From contig CAYPPG010000005.1 of NCBI GenBank assembly GCA_964412555.1, forward strand, positions 124,001 to 188,000: a DNA stretch of 64,000 nucleotides, given 5' to 3'. The DNA is from CAYPPG01 sp964412555. GTDB taxonomy: Bacteria > Hinthialibacterota > Hinthialibacteria > Hinthialibacterales > Hinthialibacteraceae. Shown one piece after another: positions 44,198-54,073 of this stretch. The notes beneath the pieces were generated by a model. The model made no database searches, was not told where the DNA came from, and was given only the letters and a program-made list of their open reading frames with translations. Each line of letters opens with the position of its first letter. Position 1 is the first letter of the stretch. The position numbers and the translations under genes were made by a program.

Positions 44198-46984
44198 TTA
44201 GTACTCTTTTGTACCAATCCGTATGTTAAGCTCATCCATCTGTTCCTTAAATTTATTATACATTTGAATTCTTTCCTGATGGCGCTTCAAGATTTGATCG
44301 CGATCTTGCACATTGGCTAATATGTACGGCGTAATGAATGCGATCAATTCCGTATTGGAACGTTTTTTCGATCTTGTTTTAAAGAGATTGCCTACAAGAG
44401 GAATATGCATCAATCCTGGAATGCCGGATTCCGACTCGATGAGACTTGTATCGAGAACACCCGAAAGCACGGCAGTTTCGTTGTTCTCGATCGTCAATTC
44501 CGTTTGGATGGTCCGGCGGCTGAATGCCGGAATGGAAATCCCTTGTGTTTCCAATCCCAAGGATTCTAAGACTTGGCCGTTTTCCAAATCGACATCGATT
44601 GTCACTGTCGTCGCGTCGTTGATGTGGGGAGTTACATTTAATTTTAAGCCAACCTCTTCATAATCCGCCTGTTGCTGTGCGCCGGCATTGGTTAAGTTGA
44701 CCGCTGTGACAACGGGAACGCGGGTGACGACTTCGACAAATGCCCCTTGGTTGTCACGCGTCAAGATATTCGGCCGTGCCACCACATTGGTTTTGCTGTC
44801 CGATGCCAGTAGGTCGAGAACGGCGTTGAATTTGGCGCTGCTGATTACAGCCGCCCGATCCAGGTTGACACCGGACATCGGTGCGTCCAAGGTGGCTTCC
44901 GCGTTAATCGGAATGGTATCGGGCCAATCGATGCCCAGTTGATTGTTTTTCACATCGATAATTTCAACGATCAAGATTTCAATCAAGACTTGAGAAATTT
45001 CACGGTCAAGATCGCTGATCAATTTTTGAATCGGCTCGAAATACTGAGCGCTGGTGGTGACCATGAGGGAATTGGTACGTGTTTCCGAAACGATGCGAAC
45101 CTGGCCGATGAGATTGCTGATTTGGTCATCCTGCATGGAAGAGCGGTTCATGAACCAATAAAATCCTCGGTTTCCGGAACGGGAGGTATCCTCTTCAAAA
45201 AGGGCATTCAGCTGCTCCGCGAGATATTCCGCATCGGCGTTTTTTAAATGAAACACTTGCGTTGTACTGAATTCCTCCGGAGCAACTTTGTCCAGTTGTT
45301 GAACCAATTTCTCTACGACATCGAAGGCACGCGGCATACCGGCTATGACAATCAATGAATTGGTTGTTTGATCGGCAAGCGCCTTCACTTTTCCGGTCAA
45401 TCCGGTCATTCCTTGATCCTGTTGAAATGGATTGTAGTAAAACCCACCCCCTCGGCCTTGAGTTTCGGAAAAAATTTCATTGACAATATTTGCGATATCG
45501 GTCGCTCGCACGTGTTCGATCGGATACACGCGGGGTTCCTCTTTCGACATGGGTAAAGGCTTGTCTAATTCATCGATCAAATCTTCGACCATCGGGATAG
45601 CCGCCGGTTTGGCGGTTACGATGATGGCGTTCATGCGCTGGTCTTCGATGATCTTGATTTCATCCTGCTGATCGCGCCCCCGCCCATAGCCGTACCAGGA
45701 TCGATAGCGGCTGGTGGAAGAATCTCCTTCCCCGATCAGTTGTTGCAACATAGAACTGATAATGATCGCGTCCGCATTTTCGAGTGGAAATACTTTTGTG
45801 ATTTTTTCGTAACTTTTGCCCGTATCGAGGATTTCAACCAGTTTGGATACGGATTCGATATCTTCCGGATACGCATAGACGACAACACTATTGGTTCGCG
45901 CATCAGCGACTACCATCGGCCGATAGACGTTAGTTCGGACGGCTTCCGTCAATTCTTGCAAATTTTCGGAAATTTCGGTTGCATCCCCGTTTTTTAATGT
46001 GAACGTCTTCATTTCCAACTTTTCAGAAGCGGCGACATCTAATTTTTCGATATATTTTTCCAATTCCTCGATAGCGTCTGCCGGTGCGGCGACAATCAGG
46101 GAGTTGGTGTACCGATCCGCCAAGACTTCACAACTGAAGGACGATTGGTTTCGGCGGTCGCGCATATCGCCGCCGGTAGTTTTTGAAAATATAAAATTTT
46201 CAAGCAGATCATCCAATCCTCTTGCAATTTCCCGGGCATCGCCGTACCGGAGAGTGAAGACGCGGATAGTCAATCCTTGGAGATTATCCTTTTTATCCAG
46301 TTCTTTGATGATGGATTCGATCCGTTTGATATTTGTGACCGTATCGGTAATGATAAATTTCTTCGTTCTGTCGTCCGCTACAACGATTGCATTTTCAGAA
46401 AGCAAAGAGGAAAGCGATTCTTTCAGTTGAGAAGGCAATGTATTTTCTAATTGAATGATTTGTGTTTTTATTTGTGCGCTCAATCGATCCGATACAGGAC
46501 CAGTTTCGACTTGTACACCCGCTTGCTTGGCTTTGCTGATTGGCAAGCAGATAATCATCTGTTCGTAATTGAGGAAAGTGAATCCTTTGAGCATGAAAGC
46601 GGCTTCGATAAATTGAAGCGCTTCATCTTGAGTCACTTCCTTCGGGTTGATTAGAGTAAACTCCCCTGAGACTTCATCATCTTTGATCAACATTTTGTTT
46701 GTCATATCACTGACGAATTTTAACACTTGATCGACGGGAGCATTGTTAAAATTTAATCGAAACAGTTCAGGGGCGCCCGGAGTGGCGGACTCAACCGGTT
46801 GGGCGGTTGTGCCGTTCGGCATAAATATCCTTCCACTGCGTAACATATTTTGAAAAGATTCAGCAAAAAAACTTCCAAGACTTTCTCCGGAAGTTTCGCT
46901 TTCTGCTGCCTGTACGCCGTGAGGAAGTGAAGAAAATATCATGAAGAGTGCTAAGGGAAAAACTATAATACTTCTACATCTCAT
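44198..46984 (-). CDS. gspD: type II secretion secretin GspD
   Basis: Outer-membrane secretin of 928 residues forming the exit channel. The start at 46984 has AGGAG 9 bp upstream and opens a signal peptide (to about residue 25). An N0 domain (about 55-130: LNFNNAPVDQVLKFVSDMTNKMLI) is followed by several N1-type ring domains (at least four, recognisable by repeated 'D.R.N.iiV.a' strands), then the secretin barrel (about 650-900) with VPVVTAVNLTNAGAQQQADYEEVGLKLNVTPHI and VPLVGNLFKTRSKK. It is longer than typical GspD (about 650-700) because of extra N domains and inserts. Last gene of the gsp operon. Confidence 0.92.
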   Translation of the reverse strand: MRCRSIIVFPLALFMIFSSLPHGVQAAESETSGESLGSFFAESFQNMLRSGRIFMPNGTTAQPVESATPGAPELFRLNFNNAPVDQVLKFVSDMTNKMLIKDDEVSGEFTLINPKEVTQDEALQFIEAAFMLKGFTFLNYEQMIICLPISKAKQAGVQVETGPVSDRLSAQIKTQIIQLENTLPSQLKESLSSLLSENAIVVADDRTKKFIITDTVTNIKRIESIIKELDKKDNLQGLTIRVFTLRYGDAREIARGLDDLLENFIFSKTTGGDMRDRRNQSSFSCEVLADRYTNSLIVAAPADAIEELEKYIEKLDVAASEKLEMKTFTLKNGDATEISENLQELTEAVRTNVYRPMVVADARTNSVVVYAYPEDIESVSKLVEILDTGKSYEKITKVFPLENADAIIISSMLQQLIGEGDSSTSRYRSWYGYGRGRDQQDEIKIIEDQRMNAIIVTAKPAAIPMVEDLIDELDKPLPMSKEEPRVYPIEHVRATDIANIVNEIFSETQGRGGGFYYNPFQQDQGMTGLTGKVKALADQTTNSLIVIAGMPRAFDVVEKLVQQLDKVAPEEFSTTQVFHLKNADAEYLAEQLNALFEEDTSRSGNRGFYWFMNRSSMQDDQISNLIGQVRIVSETRTNSLMVTTSAQYFEPIQKLISDLDREISQVLIEILIVEIIDVKNNQLGIDWPDTIPINAEATLDAPMSGVNLDRAAVISSAKFNAVLDLLASDSKTNVVARPNILTRDNQGAFVEVVTRVPVVTAVNLTNAGAQQQADYEEVGLKLNVTPHINDATTVTIDVDLENGQVLESLGLETQGISIPAFSRRTIQTELTIENNETAVLSGVLDTSLIESESGIPGLMHIPLVGNLFKTRSKKRSNTELIAFITPYILANVQDRDQILKRHQERIQMYNKFKEQMDELNIRIGTKEY

Positions 46985-47026
46985 TCTTTCTTTCTCCTGG
47001 TTCATAATTTTCAATCCAATGGACAC

Positions 47027-47767
47027 TTATCGTCCCCGCCGAATCGGCCCGCCTCCCCCTTGGCGGACGCCAAAACGCTCCCGCGCTTGAGCGCGCAATC
47101 GTTCTCGTTGTTCCGGACTTAAACTTTGGAAATACTGTCTGCGATCTTCAGGAGACATATTCCGGATTTTCGTGAAAACATCTCCTCCACTTTCATTATT
47201 CCTGACAGTTTCTCTTCGTTCGCTGTTGCTTGAGGGAGAGGATGTTCTGGAGGGGTTTCGGGAAGGCGAAGAGGATCTCCTGCCTCGGTTGGATTGAAAG
47301 CGCCGGCCGCCGCCTCCCCCTTTGCTTTGAAACATGCTGATCGTTCGTGGTTCGGTTTTGCCGTCTTCCAGAATTTGAACCGAAAATATGTCGATATGCT
47401 TGACAATTGCTTTTCCGACCCGATCGCCTTCTTTGACATATTTTCCATCGATGATGGCGGTTTCCATAAAAATACCGGTCAGTTTATAAGGAATGGATTC
47501 CCGTTTGAAAATATTCCGTTCCGGTTTATTGTCTTCCTTCTTTTGTGTTCTTTTGTTTGAATCATCTTCTTCTGAAGAGGATTCTTTTTCAGATGGATGG
47601 GTTTGTTCTGTTTTCGCAATGAGAGAATCGACTTTTTTGAGTTCAATATATGTCGATCCCCACGAATAAAGTTGGCTGAGTGCGAGTAGTAAAAGTACCA
47701 GCACGACCAATGGCTGCCAATACGCACGGGCAAGGGTTCCGATTTTTGTTTTGGATACGGCATTCAT
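47027..47767 (-). CDS. gspC: GspC-like inner-membrane secretion protein with disordered tail
   Basis: Bitopic protein, 246 residues: short cytoplasmic tail, membrane helix (about 18-36), charged linker, then an HR-like domain (about 90-145: IPYKLTGIFMETAIIDGKYVKEGDRVGKAIVKHIDIFSVQIL) that in GspC contacts the secretin N0 domain. The last 100 residues are Ser/Arg/Gly-rich, with a helical motif MSPEDRRQYFQSLSPEQRERLRAQARERF and no PDZ domain. It overlaps gspM by four bases and precedes gspD by 42 bp. Assignment rests on position plus the HR-like segment. Confidence 0.72.
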   Translation of the reverse strand: MNAVSKTKIGTLARAYWQPLVVLVLLLLALSQLYSWGSTYIELKKVDSLIAKTEQTHPSEKESSSEEDDSNKRTQKKEDNKPERNIFKRESIPYKLTGIFMETAIIDGKYVKEGDRVGKAIVKHIDIFSVQILEDGKTEPRTISMFQSKGGGGGRRFQSNRGRRSSSPSRNPSRTSSPSSNSERRETVRNNESGGDVFTKIRNMSPEDRRQYFQSLSPEQRERLRAQARERFGVRQGGGGPIRRGR

Positions 47768-48345
47768 TGTTGAACTCCTGCTATGGTTTTCATGGGGGAT
47801 TCTGTTTTGGATTTCGAATCGAGGAGATATGTTCCTAAAACAAGTTGCACATCCAAATTGGAACTATTCTGATCTTTCAAATTGACTTTCATCGAGGTGG
47901 GTTGCATCAGGATATTCGCCTCTCGAATGCGATCCAAAAAAGTGATCAATTGTTCGAAACGGCATTCGACCGGTATTTTCATTTCCAAGGTTTCCAACGG
48001 ACGTGTTCTTTTATTGATGGAGGGATAATATCCCTTGACTTTTACATTGCTACGATTCGCGATCTCACCGATTTCGGAAATCAATTGGGATACATCTTTT
48101 TCACCGATAAATTCACCGGTCTCATTCCCGATTTTTTTCCGCAGGATCATATTCCGGTTTTTTTGCTTTTCCAGGTTGGCCATATCGGTAAATAGGCTTT
48201 CAAAATTACGGGCGGTTTCTTCCGAGACTGACGCATTGTCAATGCTGTTTGAAATCATGCTCCACACAATATATCCACCGCCGACAATCACGACGACGAT
48301 CCATATTCTCAGTAAACGTTTATCTTTTTCCGATAAGGACGGCAT
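47764..48345 (-). CDS. gspM: GspM/PilO-like secretion protein
   Basis: Bitopic protein of 193 residues: membrane helix (about 10-28), coiled coil (about 45-75), then a ferredoxin-like periplasmic domain (about 80-165: ISEIGEIANRSNVKVKGYYP, VECRFEQLITFLDRIREANILMQPTSMKV) typical of PilO/GspM. It sits between GspL and GspC, where GspM is expected, and pairs with the GspL periplasmic domain in the inner-membrane platform. Confidence 0.82.
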   Translation of the reverse strand: MPSLSEKDKRLLRIWIVVVIVGGGYIVWSMISNSIDNASVSEETARNFESLFTDMANLEKQKNRNMILRKKIGNETGEFIGEKDVSQLISEIGEIANRSNVKVKGYYPSINKRTRPLETLEMKIPVECRFEQLITFLDRIREANILMQPTSMKVNLKDQNSSNLDVQLVLGTYLLDSKSKTESPMKTIAGVQQ

Positions 48346-48363
48346 AATACAAACCTTTTTCGG

Positions 48364-49854
48364 CTAATTTCCCGGCTGAAGTTTTCCTGTCAAATAAATA
48401 GTGAATCCATCTTTTTCATTGACGGCGCGTTCTTCGACGATTTCGCGGAAATATTGGCTTTCATTGAGTGTTTCAACAATTTCAGCCGTTGTGCGATAAC
48501 TTCCGCCGACTAGGATCAAATCGACACCACTTTTGATGTCAAGGTTGATTGATTTAACGAGTATTTCTTTCGGAAGTTTTTCCGAGAGAAAAATGAATAA
48601 ATCAGCGTAGTTGACATCCGTCCGGTTCATTTCCCGTAAACCGGCTTCTTCGCGCCGGAGTTGTTGGGCAATCGTGATCAGTTCTTTGCCTTCTTCCAAC
48701 CGTACTGCTTTAGCGTGGCTATACCAGATTGTTCCTGCAAGCCATAAAAAGAGAGTGAAACCGGCTAAACCACCCGCGATAGCCATGAATTTTTTGGAAG
48801 GAATCGCCTCATTCGGCACCATATTTCTCCAGGATGATGGTTCTTCTTTTTCATCCAGGAGATTGGGACCTCGAATCCCTAACTCGAGTTGGCAATAAGC
48901 CATACACAGCATCGGAAAATAGGCTGGTTCCAGGGATAAACCATCCGTAAGCGTGAATTCCCCTTGAATATCTTTTATGCCGATCATTCGAGCCGATAAA
49001 TTATTTTTCTCGGCAATAGACTGCAGTGTATTCCGTTCCCAATCTCCAAATCCGCAAAGGAGCATAGTATGAATCGAGCCGTGGGGAATTCGGTCGGAAG
49101 CGTAGGAAAGAGTTCGTTCGATTTCCAAGGTAAGGATTCGTTCGTGCATTGAAGCCGCATCTTTCCTCACCGATCCGGCCGAAAGAGAACGCTCGAGAGA
49201 AACCGATCGTGTCAAATAGATGGCGCGATGGGTTGCTAACGTAAGTGTTGCTCTATCACCCTCCAGGGAAATGATCAGACAAGGCTCTTCCAGCAGTGTT
49301 TCTTCTCGTGCTAAAACAAATTCGTAAATTGCCCAAAAATCGGGGGTGATTTGAGTCGGGATCAATATGTTTTCCGGCCATTCTTGAAGAAGAGAGTGGA
49401 CATACTCTTTTCGAGTGGCGATCCAAAGAAGTTGCTTGGCCGTTTCATTACCGTGATGAGAGGAAATGATCATATCCCAAGCGACGTCTTCAATTGTCAA
49501 TTGAAGCGCTTCGGATACTTCGAATGAAACCAAATCCCTTATATTTTCTTCCTCGGCCGGCGGTGTTTCGAGAAAACGTGCGGTCAAACGATGACTGGGA
49601 GCGATGTAACTGACGTCAAACTCGGAAAACCAACCGAGATGCAATTGTTTGCGGATTTGAGTCACAGCATCCTGAAACGAGACTTGTACCTCAGGATGTG
49701 AACTGTCTCCACTTTCAGCGTCCGAAGAGAAAGAAACTGCGCCATTTCCGATTATGGATAATCGATTGTCTTCCCGTTTAACTTCCATCCAAAGAAGACA
49801 ATCTGAGAGTCTTTGTAAATACACTTGATGTGCCATTCGTTTATCTGCTCTCAT
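48364..49854 (-). CDS. gspL: GspL/PilM-PilN-like secretion protein
   Basis: Protein of 496 residues with a cytoplasmic actin-like domain (about 1-330; EPCLIISLEGDRATLTLATHRAIYLTRSVSLER), a membrane helix (about 365-385: FMAIAGGLAGFTLFLWLAGTIWY), and a periplasmic ferredoxin-like domain resembling PilN. The ATG at 49854 overlaps the gspK stop (ATGA), which decides the start over an in-frame ATG 15 bp earlier. The cytoplasmic domain normally anchors the GspE ATPase, but no gspE is in the window. Confidence 0.82.
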   Translation of the reverse strand: MRADKRMAHQVYLQRLSDCLLWMEVKREDNRLSIIGNGAVSFSSDAESGDSSHPEVQVSFQDAVTQIRKQLHLGWFSEFDVSYIAPSHRLTARFLETPPAEEENIRDLVSFEVSEALQLTIEDVAWDMIISSHHGNETAKQLLWIATRKEYVHSLLQEWPENILIPTQITPDFWAIYEFVLAREETLLEEPCLIISLEGDRATLTLATHRAIYLTRSVSLERSLSAGSVRKDAASMHERILTLEIERTLSYASDRIPHGSIHTMLLCGFGDWERNTLQSIAEKNNLSARMIGIKDIQGEFTLTDGLSLEPAYFPMLCMAYCQLELGIRGPNLLDEKEEPSSWRNMVPNEAIPSKKFMAIAGGLAGFTLFLWLAGTIWYSHAKAVRLEEGKELITIAQQLRREEAGLREMNRTDVNYADLFIFLSEKLPKEILVKSINLDIKSGVDLILVGGSYRTTAEIVETLNESQYFREIVEERAVNEKDGFTIYLTGKLQPGN

Positions 49855-51125
49855 CGAACCACTTTCCAATATCGTATTTCCGGTTTTTCAGTTCCGCGAT
49901 CCAAAATCGCAAAGATTTCTTTGTATGCTTGTGTATCAGGCATGTACCCTACCGCTCGGATGGAGAATACCGAGGATTTCGTGCAAACCTGATTCGCAAC
50001 TTGTTGAAATAAATCATTCGTCATCCCGTCCACATCGAGAAGCTCACCGATATTATCGAACGGCGCTTCGGAGGATTGCCGGTATTCGATTATGTTTTCG
50101 GCCAGCTCCACGTTGTTTGGCAATAGGCTTTGCAGGACGACTTTCGGAGCGGTATTGACATTGATACGCCCGCTCACTGTTTCCTCATTTGTAACTGTAA
50201 TACGATCAATGATATCTTTTAATTTCTCTGCCGTGACCGTGTCTTCTAATAAGTCGCCGACTGACTCGAAATTGTTCTCATTGCGGGCGTTAATAATTGC
50301 GTTAATATCGGCATTTGTAAGAGTATCGCTAAATTGCTCATCCAGTTCATCACGGCTTGCACTGTTGACGTTGATCCGATTCTCTCCTTCGCCTGTCACA
50401 TTTTTTTCATAGGAGTAACAGGTGATATACGGATACCATCCTTTGTTCAACACACCGTCACTGTTATCGAGAGGTAAAGAGTTGGCTCCATCGTTTTCAT
50501 TGGTGTCGAGGATTCCGTTTGTATTCGTATCTTCACCATACAGGATATCCACAGTCATTTCTTGTACCAATAGGAGTTCTTCGACCGAATCGAACGGTTT
50601 GTTTTTGGCGAGGTATGGCTCCGCCTGCGATTGGTAGTATTCGTCTTCCGCACCGAATTCACGGGGATCGGAATCTTCGTCCCGCCAGTCGAGAACCGAG
50701 TCGACGATTGTTTCATTGGCGTTGGGGAGTTGAAGGAGCATATCGCGAGTGGCGGTATTGATATTCAATTTGCTGCATTCATCGGTCAATCCATACGCAA
50801 CAGTGTTTTCATTTTCCAAATTCGGATGGACTGCCCGGTATATTCCATTTCCCAAGGTGACTTCTCCAAAGAGTTGTTCATCGTCATACCACATTTCCTG
50901 TTGATGGTCCGACATCGTTTCCTGAGAATCTTGGACAAGTAAAGCGATCGCTCGTTGGATGCACGCTTCGGCCAGGAGTTCGGCTTGCACTGTCTCCTTC
51001 ATGTTGCGGTTGATTTTTAACGACAATCGTGCCTGCCGGGTCAGAATCATCGTGATGCTGCCCATCAAAGCAACGATCCACAAAACCGCGATCAAGGCGG
51101 CGCCATGTTTTCTATAATTGTGCAT
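49851..51125 (-). CDS. gspK: minor pseudopilin GspK
   Basis: Large minor pseudopilin (424 residues) at the tip of the secretion pseudopilus. The N-terminal pilin-like helix (GAALIAVLWIVALMGSITMIL) follows a short basic leader. Two helix-hairpin-helix/SAM-like regions are visible (LNINTATRDMLLQLP and INVNTAPKVVLQSLL, with a further INVNSASRDEL). A calcium-loop-like sequence D199-TNTNG-ILD-TNE210 fits GspK's known calcium binding. The ATG at 51125 is used; a GTG lies immediately upstream. Confidence 0.88.
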   Translation of the reverse strand: MHNYRKHGAALIAVLWIVALMGSITMILTRQARLSLKINRNMKETVQAELLAEACIQRAIALLVQDSQETMSDHQQEMWYDDEQLFGEVTLGNGIYRAVHPNLENENTVAYGLTDECSKLNINTATRDMLLQLPNANETIVDSVLDWRDEDSDPREFGAEDEYYQSQAEPYLAKNKPFDSVEELLLVQEMTVDILYGEDTNTNGILDTNENDGANSLPLDNSDGVLNKGWYPYITCYSYEKNVTGEGENRINVNSASRDELDEQFSDTLTNADINAIINARNENNFESVGDLLEDTVTAEKLKDIIDRITVTNEETVSGRINVNTAPKVVLQSLLPNNVELAENIIEYRQSSEAPFDNIGELLDVDGMTNDLFQQVANQVCTKSSVFSIRAVGYMPDTQAYKEIFAILDRGTEKPEIRYWKVVR

Positions 51126-51188
51126 CACTGTTTTCTAATTCTTTATTCATTCGAAATTGACTCAAGAGTCCGTTTTTCTGATTGCTAT

Positions 51189-51929
51189 TTATTGTGTTCC
51201 GGCCATTTCTTCTTCAAGAGCGGCGGTACCACCCATTGGACCGAGGCTGTCTTCCGGTGGTTCACGATACGTGGCAATGTAAAGAGTCGTTGAAAATTGT
51301 TCCACGTTTTCCAGAGTGGGCAATTCGCCGATATCCTCCGGATTGAACAGTCCGATCGTGACGTTGACGCATATCGGGATTTCTTGCACCGAATCCCATG
51401 TCGGCCACCACATTTCTCCATCGAAATATTGAAAATCGAGCAGGCAAACCTTCGGACCCAACAATGCGATTTCTCCACCGGAGAAAGGATCGGTATCCGG
51501 GGATGGATCGTAGCGGCGTAACAGCCAGCGCTCGGGGGTGTTTTCATCCATGTCAATGTAATATTGGATTTCCGTTAAATCGCTTGTTCCTGTTCCGGTT
51601 TCAACCGGATTATGGACGGTGCTGATGAACGTCAACGTATCCGCCGGGAGATCGCCGTTCATGGCATCGGTTCCGACGAAACGCGTCACCGCTTCATGAG
51701 GAGATAAGAATGTGGAAGCAAGGTCATACCGCATCCGTTCGAAGATCAAATGAGCCAAATCGGCCGAGACGGATCGTGAACCGTGTAGTTTATACGCTTG
51801 CAAAACAGTGGATAAGGAAATGAATCCGGCACCGAGCACCATGGTGGTGAGGGTGGCGGCGAGAAGTAATTCCACCAAAGTGAATCCCTGTTTTTGGGAT
51901 TGTAATAATCTCCGATTTTTACGCTTCAA
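51189..51929 (-). CDS. gspJ: minor pseudopilin GspJ-like
   Basis: Type IV pilin-like protein, 246 residues. The prepilin site QKQG|FTLVELLLAA is standard (Gly at -1, Glu5). The start codon is TTG, overlapping the end of gspI by 11 bp, and no ATG precedes the cleavage site, so TTG initiation with coupling is likely. The C-terminal domain (about 100-230) has the beta-rich form of GspJ. Confidence 0.82.
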   Translation of the reverse strand: MKRKNRRLLQSQKQGFTLVELLLAATLTTMVLGAGFISLSTVLQAYKLHGSRSVSADLAHLIFERMRYDLASTFLSPHEAVTRFVGTDAMNGDLPADTLTFISTVHNPVETGTGTSDLTEIQYYIDMDENTPERWLLRRYDPSPDTDPFSGGEIALLGPKVCLLDFQYFDGEMWWPTWDSVQEIPICVNVTIGLFNPEDIGELPTLENVEQFSTTLYIATYREPPEDSLGPMGGTAALEEEMAGTQ

Positions 51930-52320
51930 TTTCTTCTTCCTCGGTTACCGGGTAGTAATAATGATACGTGACATATTGCACTTGGTAATCCCGATTTCCA
52001 CGTTTCCAATGAATTGCAAGATCGACTTGATAGAGGTTTTCCACATCGGTCATCAAGAAATTGGCATTCCAGGTAAATTCAGGGTGATTGGTAAACGTGC
52101 CTTCATTGATCAGAGTGGGATCAAGCATATCGGCGCGAAGCTGGGTACGCAATTCTCCCATTAAATTGGAGACAATCGAATAATCTTCCGACACTTTTGT
52201 CGCGATCATAGCGGCAGAAAAGGTCGTCAGAATACCGGTCACGGCCACGCCGAGAATCGTCATTGCCAATAATGCTTCTACAAGCGAAAAAGACTGTTGG
52301 TTTCGTAGAATTTTACACAT
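51919..52320 (-). CDS. gspI: minor pseudopilin GspI-like
   Basis: Pilin-like protein of 133 residues. The ATG at 52320 lies within the end of gspH (8-bp overlap) and gives a 10-residue leader before FSLVEALLAMTILGVAVTG. The residue before the cleavage site is Ser, as in the orphan GspG-like protein at 25.9 kb. Motif VEALLAM is characteristic of GspI. Confidence 0.82.
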   Translation of the reverse strand: MCKILRNQQSFSLVEALLAMTILGVAVTGILTTFSAAMIATKVSEDYSIVSNLMGELRTQLRADMLDPTLINEGTFTNHPEFTWNANFLMTDVENLYQVDLAIHWKRGNRDYQVQYVTYHYYYPVTEEEEIEA

Positions 52321-52846
52321 AAAAATTGTCGACTGCCTCCCCCCAAACAATCACTTGACCGACCAAGCCGACTATTCCAACAGTATTTACACGTTCGGAC
52401 TGATCGATCAAATAGATGAAAGTATCCGAGGTCGTTCCGTTTGGATTGAATGTGATTTCGTTGGATTGTTGTGTGCCCGTGAGCGCTCTTTTCTCAATCC
52501 CTGAAATTTTGATTTGGTCACTGACTCCTTTGTTATATACGATTGGAAGGGGTTCCATTTCGAAGGTTCCTGCATTATTGAATGGATCGTTCTCCACGGT
52601 GAATTGAAGGTCGCCGGTATCCAGATCAAAAATCAATTTCGTCGTCACACCACGCTGAATGGCTACACTGCGGGCGTAGCGAATTGTTCCGGCCAGACTA
52701 TGGGCGGTTGAATTGAGAGACCGCCCCTCCAGCGCGAATCGGAGGTTGGGAGTAATGGCTCCAACCAGAATCCCCATAATGGTCACCACGAGGATCAATT
52801 CAACGAGAGTGAATCCTTTTTGTGTTTTAGTTGAATGTTGAGTCAT
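52313..52846 (-). CDS. gspH: minor pseudopilin GspH-like
   Basis: Pilin-like protein of 177 residues with leader MTQHSTKTQKG and cleavage before FTLVELILVVTIMGILVGAITPNL. The GspH/FimT-like domain follows (LAGTIRYARSVAIQRGVTTKLIFD). It lies 6 bp after gspF and overlaps gspI. GspG is absent from this position, where it is usually found next to gspF. Confidence 0.85.
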   Translation of the reverse strand: MTQHSTKTQKGFTLVELILVVTIMGILVGAITPNLRFALEGRSLNSTAHSLAGTIRYARSVAIQRGVTTKLIFDLDTGDLQFTVENDPFNNAGTFEMEPLPIVYNKGVSDQIKISGIEKRALTGTQQSNEITFNPNGTTSDTFIYLIDQSERVNTVGIVGLVGQVIVWGEAVDNFYV

Positions 52847-52852
52847 TTTGAT

Positions 52853-54073
52853 CTAACTGACCATTTTCCCGATGTTCAGAATCGGCAGAAGAAACGCGAA
52901 TAAAATTCCTCCGACGCCGATGGCCATCAAAATGATTACCATTGGCTCGAATAAAGTAATGAACCGTTTAATGGCATGCTGCACTTCAACATCATAGGTA
53001 TCCGCCACTTGAAACAGCATTTCGTCCAAGGTTCCGGATTCCTCTCCGACGGCAATCAGGTTGGTCACCATCGGAGGGAAAAAACCGGTTTCCCGCAAGG
53101 GATTCGCGAGACCTTCGCCTCTCTTTACTTTTTCGCTCGCCTCCCGGAGTGAGCGTGCTAATAATGCACTGGTTGTGGTATCGACCACGAGGTTCAAGGC
53201 GCTCAATACCGGAATCCCGCTTTTGACCAAGGTTCCCATCGTTCTGGCGAAACGGGCAACTTGCGCTTTGATCAGCATGGGGCCAAGTGCCGGGATTTTT
53301 TCTTTGACATAATCGAACCGTTCTTTCCAGACCGGGTCGGCTAACATTTTGCGAAGAAGGAATACTGCAACAACAATCCCGAGAACAATCAGCCACCACA
53401 AACTCAAGACTGTGTCGCTGGTATTGATCAGCACACGCGTTAACCAGGGGAGATTGTCGCCGAAATCGGCGAAAACCGCTCCCAACCGGGGGATGACGAC
53501 CGTGACCAAGACGACAATCGAGCCGAAACCGACCAGTACAACGAGACAGGGATAAGCCAAGGCGGTCATGATGTTGGAGCGTAGAGCGGCTTCCGCTTCC
53601 ATGAAACCGGCCAATTGTTTTAGGACAATATCCAAAATACCGCCGGATTCCCCCACGCGGACTATGCTGCAATATAAATTGGGGAAGTATTTGGGATATT
53701 TGGAGAGCGCTTCCGAGAGACTGGTTCCGCCATGGATATCTTCGCGAATTGCACGGATGATTTTTGCGAGCGATTCGCTCTCCGTTTGTTCTTCGAGAAT
53801 GGAAAGTGCCTGGGACATGACAATTCCCGCTTTGAGCAGAGCAGCCAATTGGCTGGTAAATACAAAAATGTCGCGCTTATTTATTCTTGAACGGCGGGAA
53901 CTTTTTGCCGCTGCGGCGGCTTGAATTTTGGCAACTTGTTCGGTTTCAATGTTGAGCGGCCGTACTCCCCGTTCCCGTAATTGGGATACGGCTTCGGGAC
54001 GATTCCCTGCAATAAGGGTTCCGGATACGGTTTGGCCGTCGGGACTCAACGCTTTGTATCGAAAAGTGGGCAT
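52853..54073 (-). CDS. gspF: type II secretion inner-membrane platform protein GspF
   Basis: Polytopic protein, 406 residues, with the two repeated T2SSF domains (about 72-195 and 275-395) and three membrane segments (about 172-195, 225-245, 380-400). Family motifs FTSQLAALLKAGIVMSQAL and FARTMGTLVKSGIPVLSAL mark the start of each domain. It anchors the pseudopilus base. It is the first gene of the minus-strand gsp operon. Confidence 0.92.
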   Translation of the reverse strand: MPTFRYKALSPDGQTVSGTLIAGNRPEAVSQLRERGVRPLNIETEQVAKIQAAAAAKSSRRSRINKRDIFVFTSQLAALLKAGIVMSQALSILEEQTESESLAKIIRAIREDIHGGTSLSEALSKYPKYFPNLYCSIVRVGESGGILDIVLKQLAGFMEAEAALRSNIMTALAYPCLVVLVGFGSIVVLVTVVIPRLGAVFADFGDNLPWLTRVLINTSDTVLSLWWLIVLGIVVAVFLLRKMLADPVWKERFDYVKEKIPALGPMLIKAQVARFARTMGTLVKSGIPVLSALNLVVDTTTSALLARSLREASEKVKRGEGLANPLRETGFFPPMVTNLIAVGEESGTLDEMLFQVADTYDVEVQHAIKRFITLFEPMVIILMAIGVGGILFAFLLPILNIGKMVS

